From assembly GCA_018991295.1 (NCBI GenBank), contig JAGKSZ010000049.1, forward strand, positions 1 through 14,491: a DNA stretch of 14,491 nucleotides, given 5' to 3'. The notes under the pieces were generated by a model that was not told the DNA's origin, made no database searches, and saw only the letters and a program-made list of their open reading frames with translations. The stretch is from Porphyrobacter sp. GTDB taxonomy: Bacteria; Pseudomonadota; Alphaproteobacteria; Sphingomonadales; Sphingomonadaceae. Both the position numbers and the translations under genes were made by a program. Of this stretch, positions 7,873 through 14,491 are shown one piece after another; position 1 is the stretch's first letter, and every line of letters begins with the position of its first letter.

Positions 7873-7900
7873 AGGGTCAGCACTTGCAGGCGGGCTTTTT
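7864..7900 (+). terminator. Rho-independent terminator of trmFO, starting inside the gene
   Basis: CCCGCCTG (7864-7871) pairs perfectly with CAGGCGGG (7887-7894). An inner AAG/CTT pairing (7872-7874 with 7883-7885) can extend the stem. After one C comes TTTTT (7896-7900). The left arm covers the trmFO stop codon. The right arm and T run are antisense to the C-terminal KKPACKC codons of the convergent EF-hand gene. Confidence 0.85.
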
Positions 7901-8338
7901 GGGCGCAGGCTTGGGCGCGGTTGCGGCAAATTCGCGCGGGGTGAGCCTGCCGTCACCATCCTTGTCCGCCGAGCCGAAGCGGTCGACCGTGGTCACCGCC
8001 CATTCCTCGAAGGTGAGAAGATTGTTCCCGTCCTTGTCGAGCTTGCGGAACCCATCGGTCCGGGTCGAGAGCATTTCGTCGCGGGTAATCACCCGGTCGC
8101 GGTTGCGATCATAGCGGAAGAAGCGTTGCTCTTCCTTGCCGAGTTCGCTGAGTTCCGGCGGAGCGGGGCCTTGCAGGCTCCCGGGATCAGCAAGCGGAAG
8201 CTGCATCGGATCGGTCGAAGCAGCAGCTGCTGCAGGTGGCGGCGCTCCGCGTTCGATGGCGGCACGGCCTTGCCACCAGAACACGCCGACCCCGGCAAGG
8301 ACCAGCCCCCCAAGCACTCCCAGCACCGCCTGTCGCAA
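7877..8338 (-). CDS. Membrane-anchored protein with three EF-hand motifs
   Basis: A protein of 153 residues. Residues 4-22 form one hydrophobic segment ending in WW, a signal anchor or uncleaved signal. An Ala/Pro-rich linker follows to about residue 62. Three calcium-binding loops of canonical 12-residue spacing come next: 77-88 (D77, N79, D81, E88), 101-112 (D101, D103, N105, E112) and 125-136 (D125, D127, D129, E136). Loops 2 and 3 look fully competent; loop 1 lacks the usual glycine at position 6. The tail is Lys/Pro-rich and ends CKC. It probably binds calcium in the periplasm; its role is unknown. The start is a TTG preceded by a G-rich stretch seven bases upstream; inner GTG codons are possible. 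It may share a transcript with the synthase-like gene 49 bases upstream. Confidence 0.84.
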   Translation of the reverse strand: MRQAVLGVLGGLVLAGVGVFWWQGRAAIERGAPPPAAAAASTDPMQLPLADPGSLQGPAPPELSELGKEEQRFFRYDRNRDRVITRDEMLSTRTDGFRKLDKDGNNLLTFEEWAVTTVDRFGSADKDGDGRLTPREFAATAPKPAPKKPACKC

Positions 8339-8387
8339 GGGCCTGCCCCCCTTTTCGCAACTATCTCAGGCGTCTAGATACACCCAA

Positions 8388-9035
8388 TCACGCACGAAAG
8401 ATAGCGCCCTTCAAGGCAGCCAGCGGTGCGCCGCGTCCTTCCATCAGGGGCCGGCCGCCGCGTCGCAGCGATCGTAGCGCCAAGGCTTCGAGCACGGCAA
8501 GCCCGCGCAAATCGCGGCCGATCCGTCCTGCCGCATCTTGCGCGGCAAGACCGGCTGCGACGAGCGCCGCCTGCTCGGCCGGGTTCGATACACCCGCTGC
8601 CGCATCGGCCAGCGCCCAGCGCGTGCCAGCCACCGCAAGGCGCGGCGCGATCCCGGCATCTTCAGCAAGGGCCGCAAAGAACCCGCCCCTTCCCGCACCG
8701 AACAATGCCGCTTCGGCAGGTCCAATACCATCGGCGGTAACCAGAACCTCCCAGGCATCAACCATTGCGATCAATGCCGCCTCGCGCCCTTGCCAGTGCA
8801 GCCCGATCCCATCGAGCACCGCATCCCCCCGGGGCCTGTCCGCCAGCGCCTTGCCAAGCGCCTCGCGCCACCACGCAAGCCGCATCTGGCCCAGCATCGG
8901 TTCATGGGTACGGCCCACGATCCGCGCCAGCCTGCGATCAAGCTGAAGAGCTATGCTTAACGGCGCGCGCACCTTTTGGTCGCTCCACGCCAGCGCGAGC
9001 TCGGCTTCGGGCGGCAGGGGATCGGGCGCGTCCAT
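8388..9035 (-). CDS. Squalene/phytoene synthase-like protein, short and probably non-catalytic
   Basis: A protein of 215 residues related to the squalene/phytoene synthase superfamily. The best signature is GQMRLAWWREAL (49-60), matching the RLQWWRDAL block of phytoene synthases and of the mitochondrial assembly factor NDUFAF6. The Ala-rich helical body fits the fold. Catalytic members have two aspartate-rich DXXXD motifs that bind prenyl diphosphate magnesium, and I see neither. The protein is also shorter than the usual 280-300 residues. It is therefore more like the NDUFAF6-type branch than an active prenyl synthase. No other terpenoid gene is nearby. The ATG at 9035 is chosen; a GTG two codons earlier (9041) is an alternative, and neither has a strong ribosome site. 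Confidence 0.75.
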   Translation of the reverse strand: MDAPDPLPPEAELALAWSDQKVRAPLSIALQLDRRLARIVGRTHEPMLGQMRLAWWREALGKALADRPRGDAVLDGIGLHWQGREAALIAMVDAWEVLVTADGIGPAEAALFGAGRGGFFAALAEDAGIAPRLAVAGTRWALADAAAGVSNPAEQAALVAAGLAAQDAAGRIGRDLRGLAVLEALALRSLRRGGRPLMEGRGAPLAALKGAIFRA

Positions 9036-9041
9036 GGTCAC

Positions 9042-9251
9042 GGCCCCGCGCCTAGCCGCGCAGCGAAGGGATTGGCAAGCACACTGTCCCGCTGCGGCAC
9101 GGGCAACGCCCGCAGCCCCCCCTGAAGGATGCGTAAGTTCTCGTTAACCACGCTCTTCAGCAATCCGCTTACCAGACCGCGTTAAGGGCTCAGATTGCAT
9201 CTGGAATGTCCGCATTGTTTCGCGCGGGCATCAGGGAAGGGCACCGATCCG
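9042..9251. promoter_or_regulatory. Divergent intergenic region upstream of the Tad operon
   Basis: About 210 bases between divergent genes, which must hold promoters for the Tad operon and for the synthase-like gene. It contains an inverted repeat GCTGCGG (9091-9097) / CCGCAGC (9110-9116) followed by a run of C. It also has isolated TTAA elements at 9144-9147 and 9182-9185. I cannot assign a -35/-10 pair with confidence. Confidence 0.4.
9233..9241 (+). promoter_or_regulatory. Shine-Dalgarno site of the VWA-domain Tad gene
   Basis: The purine run AGGGAAGGG ends ten bases before the ATG at 9252. It supports that start over the TTG at 9195, where the frame is open, and over the ATG at 9276. 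Confidence 0.6.
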
Positions 9252-11198
9252 ATGGGGCGAGAAAAACAGGTCACAATGTCGTTCTTGCACGGTCTGCTGC
9301 ACGACAAAACCGCCAACACCCTCGCAATTGCCGCAGCGGCGATGATCCCGCTGATGGCAATGGTGGGCGGCGGCATCGATGCAAGCCGCTATTACATGGC
9401 ATCGGCCCGCATGCAGGCCGCGTGCGACGCAGGCGCCCTTGCCGCGCGCAGGGCCATGCCGACCAACGCCTTCACCACCGAACATCGCACGATCGGGCTG
9501 AACTTCTTCGATCAGAACTTCAACGACGGCATCTTTGGCGTCACCAACCGCGTGCGCAACTACACATCGAGCGGCAATGGCGTGGTGGTCGGCACGGCCA
9601 GTGGCAAGCTGCCTTCGACCATCATGGGCGCCTTCGGTTACACCGAGTTCAACCTTTCGGCATCGTGCACGGCGGAAGTGAACATCTCGAACACCGACAT
9701 CATGTTCGTTCTCGATGTCACCGGGTCGATGGCCGATTGCCCGGCCACGTCGGGCTGCAATTCGGGGCCTGGCTCCAAGATTGTGGCGCTGCGTTCGGCA
9801 GTGATGAGCTTCTACGATACCGTGCAGGCGGCCACCTCGCCTGCGGCTCAGGTGCGTTACGGCATCGTCCCTTATGCGCAGCAGGTGAATGTCGGCTTTT
9901 CGATCCCCCGCGCGCACCTTGCGAACAACCACCGCTATCAATCGCGCGTGGCGCGCTTTACGCCGGCCGCCTTCCCTAACAACAACGCGGGCGATGTGAT
10001 CGTGCTGTCGGACCAGACCGAATGGCTGCCGCGTTCCACATCGAACTTCAATTCGAGCACCACCGACCATTACCGCTTCCGCACCGATGGTTCGGCCGGG
10101 ACGACGGCTCAAAGCGTCTGCGCCAATTATGCCAATACCTATACGGTCAATGTCAGCGGGGTGAACCAGTCCTGGCAGGTTTTCGCCACGCCGCAGTTCG
10201 TCACCAATCAGTGGTCGGGCGGGGATTCGTGGAACCGCGCCGGCTGCCGTGCCCGTGTGCGCAAGACCCGCACCCTGACCACGACCGATGTGAACCCGCA
10301 GTTCCAGGATTGGCTCTATTGTCAGGTCCAGACCGGGATCTCCAACCCCTGCGGCGTCAGCAACCCGGCGCGCAGCCCGGCTGGCTGGGAAGCTGTCAAT
10401 TTCTCGACCGTCTATTCGGGATCGAACACGGTCAGCATGCCGATCGGCACCAATGGCGCGATGACATCTGTCTCCTGGGCGGGCTGTGTCGAAGAGCCGG
10501 AAACCGTGCTGACCGACAATTACAGCCCGATTCCGGCCAATGCGCATGACCTCAACATCAATCTGGTGCCCACCAATGATGCGCAGCGGTGGAAGCCCGC
10601 CTTGCAGAATGCCGTATGGCGCCGGGCAAGCGATGCGAACACGGTGTCCACCGGGGATCTCAACCGGGGCGGCTTTGCCTGCCCGCGCGCGGCGCGCAAG
10701 ATGGGCACGATCACCCGGACCGACCTTCAGAACTACGTCAACAGCCTGACCGCGAGCGGCCAGACCTATCATGACATCGGCATGGTCTGGGGTGCGCGCT
10801 TCATTTCGCCGCGCGGGATCTTTGCGGCCGAGAACTCGACTGCGCCCAACGGCGATCCTATTGCACGCCACATCGTGTTCATGACCGATGGTGAGCAGGT
10901 CAACACCAACACCAACTATTCGACCCACGGTGTCGAAATCACCGATCGCCGGATCACCGGGGATGGCAACGGCACGCGCGAATTCAACCGCCGCGCCGCA
11001 CGTCTCCAGGCGATCTGCCGCGCCGCTCAGCAGGAAAACATCACTGTCTGGGTGGTGGCCTTCGGGACGACGCTGACGCAGAACCTGATCGACTGCGCCT
11101 CGCCGGGGCGCGCTTTCCAGGCCAATGACAATGCGACCTTGAATGCGCGCTTCCAGGAAATCGCGCAGAAGATCGCCGCGCTGAGGTTGACCTCGTGA
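9252..11198 (+). CDS. TadG-like pilus assembly protein with von Willebrand A domain
   Basis: A protein of 648 residues. One hydrophobic segment near the N-terminus (about 21-43, TANTLAIAAAAMIPLMAMV) is followed by GIDASRYYMASARMQAACDAGALAA, the typical opening of TadG-like proteins in Tad (tight adherence) pilus loci. It lacks the glutamate of the pseudopilin cleavage motif. A VWA domain begins with the metal-site motif D155-V-T157-G-S159-M. A later FMTDGEQVNTN segment and a C-terminal VWVVAFG strand complete the fold, with a long Thr/Asn/Ser-rich insertion containing several cysteines between them. VWA proteins at pilus tips mediate adhesion, so it is probably a tip or anchoring component. 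The stop overlaps the next start (TGATG), so the three Tad genes are translationally linked. Confidence 0.88.
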   Translation: MGREKQVTMSFLHGLLHDKTANTLAIAAAAMIPLMAMVGGGIDASRYYMASARMQAACDAGALAARRAMPTNAFTTEHRTIGLNFFDQNFNDGIFGVTNRVRNYTSSGNGVVVGTASGKLPSTIMGAFGYTEFNLSASCTAEVNISNTDIMFVLDVTGSMADCPATSGCNSGPGSKIVALRSAVMSFYDTVQAATSPAAQVRYGIVPYAQQVNVGFSIPRAHLANNHRYQSRVARFTPAAFPNNNAGDVIVLSDQTEWLPRSTSNFNSSTTDHYRFRTDGSAGTTAQSVCANYANTYTVNVSGVNQSWQVFATPQFVTNQWSGGDSWNRAGCRARVRKTRTLTTTDVNPQFQDWLYCQVQTGISNPCGVSNPARSPAGWEAVNFSTVYSGSNTVSMPIGTNGAMTSVSWAGCVEEPETVLTDNYSPIPANAHDLNINLVPTNDAQRWKPALQNAVWRRASDANTVSTGDLNRGGFACPRAARKMGTITRTDLQNYVNSLTASGQTYHDIGMVWGARFISPRGIFAAENSTAPNGDPIARHIVFMTDGEQVNTNTNYSTHGVEITDRRITGDGNGTREFNRRAARLQAICRAAQQENITVWVVAFGTTLTQNLIDCASPGRAFQANDNATLNARFQEIAQKIAALRLTS

Positions 11199-11812
11199 TG
11201 GCCCGGCCGATCACCAAGCGCGCCCTGCTGCGCCGCCTTGCTGGCAACAGCGATGGTGCAACACTGGTGGAATTCGCCTTCGTCGGGCCGGTGCTGATCA
11301 TGATGATCATGGGCCTGTTTGACATTGCCCACACGCAATACACCAGTTCGGTGCTGCATGGGGCGATGCAGAAGGCCGGCCGCGACCTGACACTGGAAAG
11401 CGCGCTCAGCCGCCAGAGCCAGATCGATCAGCGCGTGATCGATCAGGTTCGTTCGGTCATGCCCAATGGTGCGACTGTGACGCTGGAAAAGTTCTCGCAC
11501 TTCGATTTCTCAGACGTCAATCAGCCCGAGGAATTCACCGATCAGAACAAGGATGGGCGCTGCAACAACAACGAGCCCTATGTCGATAACAACGACAATG
11601 GCAGATGGGATGCGGACCGTGGCAAAGACGGGATTGGCGGGGCGCGCGACGTGGTGCTTTACGAAGCAACCGTCAGCTATCCGCGCATGTTCCCGATGTA
11701 CGGTCTGGCGGGCCTGCCGACCACGGTAACGATCAAGGCGGCAACAATCCTGCGCAACCAGCCTTTCGATGAACAGAACGACCGCATCACCACTGTGAGG
11801 AATTGCCCATGA
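11198..11812 (+). CDS. TadE-like pseudopilin with EF-hand-like calcium loops
   Basis: A protein of 204 residues with a prepilin-type N-terminus: a basic leader, then DG|ATLVEFAFVGPVLIMMIMGLF. Cleavage after G20 leaves E25 as residue +5 of the mature protein, the mark of TadE/F pseudopilins cut by the Tad prepilin peptidase. The hydrophobic segment is about 22-42. The mature domain contains two acidic loops: D115-Q-N117-K-D119-G120 ending at E126, which has exact EF-hand spacing, and D130-N-N132-D-N134-G135-R-W-D138. These could bind calcium. The ATG at 11198 overlaps the previous stop (TGATG); a GTG three bases upstream is also possible. The 3' end overlaps the next gene by ATGA. Confidence 0.88.
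   Translation: MARPITKRALLRRLAGNSDGATLVEFAFVGPVLIMMIMGLFDIAHTQYTSSVLHGAMQKAGRDLTLESALSRQSQIDQRVIDQVRSVMPNGATVTLEKFSHFDFSDVNQPEEFTDQNKDGRCNNNEPYVDNNDNGRWDADRGKDGIGGARDVVLYEATVSYPRMFPMYGLAGLPTTVTIKAATILRNQPFDEQNDRITTVRNCP
11797..11802 (+). promoter_or_regulatory. Shine-Dalgarno site of the TadF-like gene
   Basis: GAGGAA lies inside the end of the TadE-like gene, six bases before the ATG at 11809. It excludes the TTG at 11803, where the frame is also open. Confidence 0.7.
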
Positions 11813-12498
11813 CCCGCACGATGAGCGAAAAGCTGCGGCTGCGTGCACGCCGCCTCGCCCGCAGCCTCGGGCGGGACGGATCGGGCCTTGCCATGGTCGA
11901 ATTCGCCTTTGCCGCCCCGCTGGTGCTGGGCATGGGGATGCTCGGCACGGACACCGCCTTTCTCGTGGTCACCCACTTGCAGGTGAGCCAGATCGCCATG
12001 CAGGTTGCCGACAACGCCTCGCGCGTGGGCGAACAGGACGTGCTGACCGCGCGCAAGGTGTTCGAATTCGATGTCAACGAAACCTTCGTCGGCGCCGAAA
12101 AGCTGGGCGAGAACATCAGCATCTTCAATCAAGGTCGGATCATCGTATCCAGCCTTCAGCGCAATGCCCAGGGCGGCCAATGGATCGCCTGGCAGCGGTG
12201 CCGCGGGGCCAAGAACTACAACTCGTCTTTCGGCCTGCAAGGCGCAGGGGCCACAGGCACGAGCTTCCCCGGCATGGGGGTTCCCGGCCGCTATATCACA
12301 GCCTCGGCCGGCACGGCGGTGATGTTTGTCGAAGTCGCCTATGACTTCAAGTCGGTGACCCCGATGAACATCTTCAACAACCGTCAGATCGTGTACACGG
12401 CCGCCTTCAACGTGCGCGACAACCGCGACCTGACCCAGCTTTACCCCGGCGGTCCGGTGGCAAGCTGCACCACCTACTCGGCAGCGCGGCCGCGGTAA
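11809..12498 (+). CDS. TadF/TadE-like pseudopilin
   Basis: A protein of 229 residues, last of the Tad trio. The leader is very basic (MTRTMSEKLRLRARRLARSLGR in outline) and is followed by SG|LAMVEFAFAAPLVLGMGMLG. Cleavage after G26 puts E31 at +5. The mature part continues as an amphipathic helix (QVSQIAMQVADNASRV) and a globular domain with two cysteines. Minor pseudopilins of this kind are thought to prime or cap Flp/Tad pili in the inner membrane and periplasm. The ATG at 11809 overlaps the previous TGA by four bases (ATGA), and GAGGAA at 11797-11802 lies six bases upstream. The gene converges with pdhB, 30 bases away. Confidence 0.85.
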   Translation: MTRTMSEKLRLRARRLARSLGRDGSGLAMVEFAFAAPLVLGMGMLGTDTAFLVVTHLQVSQIAMQVADNASRVGEQDVLTARKVFEFDVNETFVGAEKLGENISIFNQGRIIVSSLQRNAQGGQWIAWQRCRGAKNYNSSFGLQGAGATGTSFPGMGVPGRYITASAGTAVMFVEVAYDFKSVTPMNIFNNRQIVYTAAFNVRDNRDLTQLYPGGPVASCTTYSAARPR

Positions 12499-12518
12499 TC
12501 ACCCGCAGGCCGCGCCGC
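12481..12518. terminator. Hairpin across the TadF-like stop codon, between convergent genes
   Basis: GCAGCGCGGCC (12481-12491) pairs with GGCCGCGCCGC (12508-12518), with one A-C mismatch. An inner GCGG (12492-12495) pairs with CCGC (12503-12506), leaving a bulged A and a seven-base loop, TAATCAC, that begins with the stop codon. No T run follows on either strand, so it may be a Rho-assisted or 3'-end-stabilising hairpin rather than a classic terminator. Confidence 0.5.
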
Positions 12519-12528
12519 GAGGCAGGGG

Positions 12529-13891
<1,363 letters not shown>

Positions 13892-13931
13892 GAACACACC
13901 CGGAATTTAAGGGAACGCGGGATCGGGGAAG

Positions 13932-13950
13932 ACCGGCGCGAGTGGCCGGT
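13932..13950. other. Short inverted repeat in the pdhA-pdhB gap
   Basis: ACCGGC (13932-13937) and GCCGGT (13945-13950) form a 6-bp stem with a seven-base loop inside the 80-base gap between the two genes. No T run follows. It may be an mRNA processing or stability element, or chance in GC-rich DNA. Confidence 0.3.
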
Positions 13951-13971
13951 GAAAGGCGGGCGGAGCGGGCC

Positions 13972-14491
13972 TCAGGCCCGCGCCTTCTCCAAGGTGATGT
14001 CGGTCCAGAGCTCGGCGGCTTCCGGCTCGGGATCATGCGTCGCGAACTCGGCCGCGTCGTTGACGATCTCGCGGACCTTGGCGTCGATCGCCTTGAGCTC
14101 GTCCTCGGCAAGCTTGAAATCGCGGGTGAGGCGCCCCCTCACCTGCTCGATCGGATCGTGTTCCTCGCGCATGCGCTGGACCTCGTCCTTGGAGCGGTAC
14201 TTGGCCGGATCGGACATCGAGTGGCCGCGATAGCGATAGGTCTGCATCTCGAGGATATAGGGGCCCTTGCCCGAGCGCGCATGCTCGATGGCCCGCTCGC
14301 CGGCGGCGCGCACGGCGCGGACATCCATGCCGTCGACCTGTTCGCCGGGAATGGAGAAGGACAGGCCGCGCTTGGAGAAATCGGTCTGCGCCGAGGCGCG
14401 GTTGACCGAGGTGCCCATGGCGTAGCGGTTGTTCTCGATCACGAACACCACGGGCAGCTTCCAGAGCTGCGCCATGTTGAAGCTCTCGTAG
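13972..14491 (-). CDS. pdhA: Pyruvate dehydrogenase E1 alpha, C-terminal part (gene runs off the window)
   Basis: The C-terminal 172 residues of the thiamine-dependent alpha subunit are visible, starting YESFNMAQLWKLPVVFVIENN at the window edge; about half of the roughly 340-390-residue protein is missing. Conserved elements are ENNRYAMGTS, which continues the thiamine diphosphate site, and the loop RYRGHSMSDPAKYRSKDEVQ, which orders over the active site. The C-terminal residues DPEPEAAELWTDI are also typical. An internal ATG at 14475 is not the start; the reading frame is open through 14490. pdhB follows 80 bases downstream on the same strand, the usual pdhA-pdhB order. Confidence 0.95.
   Translation of the reverse strand, partial: YESFNMAQLWKLPVVFVIENNRYAMGTSVNRASAQTDFSKRGLSFSIPGEQVDGMDVRAVRAAGERAIEHARSGKGPYILEMQTYRYRGHSMSDPAKYRSKDEVQRMREEHDPIEQVRGRLTRDFKLAEDELKAIDAKVREIVNDAAEFATHDPEPEAAELWTDITLEKARA

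Noticed and set aside
6811..7959. Minus-strand open frame of 382 codons opposite trmFO
   Set aside because: It overlaps both trmFO and the EF-hand gene and has no family features; trmFO is certain.
9144..9185. Possible CtrA-type TTAA-N7-TTAA site upstream of the Tad operon
   Set aside because: The two TTAA elements are 34 bases apart, and the nearest partner (TTAC to TTAA) is spaced by nine, not seven, bases.
9231..10928. Minus-strand open frame of 565 codons opposite the VWA-domain gene
   Set aside because: It has the same antisense composition. The plus strand has a membrane segment, a metal-site motif and coupled neighbours.

Overview
The window is GC-rich, densely coded alphaproteobacterial DNA. 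It most resembles Sphingomonadales of the Erythrobacter/Sphingomonas type. This rests on recognised protein families: a GyrA with the alphaproteobacterial C-terminal insertion, a folate-dependent TrmFO, a pyruvate dehydrogenase E1 beta subunit carrying its own lipoyl domain, and LipA coupled to a COQ10/RatA-type START protein. No database was searched, so the taxonomic call is inference. All gaps between genes are under 300 bases. I saw no tRNA, rRNA, CRISPR array, insertion sequence or phage gene.

Layout from left to right. Bases 1-16 match the 3' end of an Illumina TruSeq adapter and are not genomic; they cut off a COQ10/RatA-like gene (-). lipA (-) lies directly upstream of that gene with a TGATG overlap. 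A strong intrinsic terminator separates lipA from an exported TPR-like protein (-). gyrA (+) diverges from the TPR gene and converges with a YhhN-family membrane protein (-), overlapping it by 8 bases. trmFO (+) diverges from yhhN and converges with a membrane-anchored triple EF-hand protein (-). Upstream of the EF-hand gene, on the same strand, is a squalene/phytoene-synthase-like gene (-). Next is a compact Tad pilus minor-subunit operon (+) of three genes: a VWA-domain TadG-like protein, a TadE-like pseudopilin and a TadF-like pseudopilin. The last two are joined by overlapping stop/start codons. Finally pdhB and pdhA (-) enter from the right edge, pdhA being cut by the window end.

Functional links. 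LipA builds the lipoyl group needed by pyruvate dehydrogenase, whose E1 genes lie at the other end; here E1 beta itself has a lipoyl domain. The three pilus genes look like a tip or minor-pilin module without its secretion motor, which must be elsewhere. The rest are housekeeping (gyrA, trmFO) or poorly characterised envelope proteins.

Points of most interest: adapter contamination at base 1; a one-base frameshift in the lipoyl domain of pdhB that makes a naive start call lose the lipoyl lysine; hairpins overlapping the stop codons at all three convergent gene junctions; and EF-hand-like calcium loops inside the TadE-like pseudopilin. I found no clear new multi-gene system.
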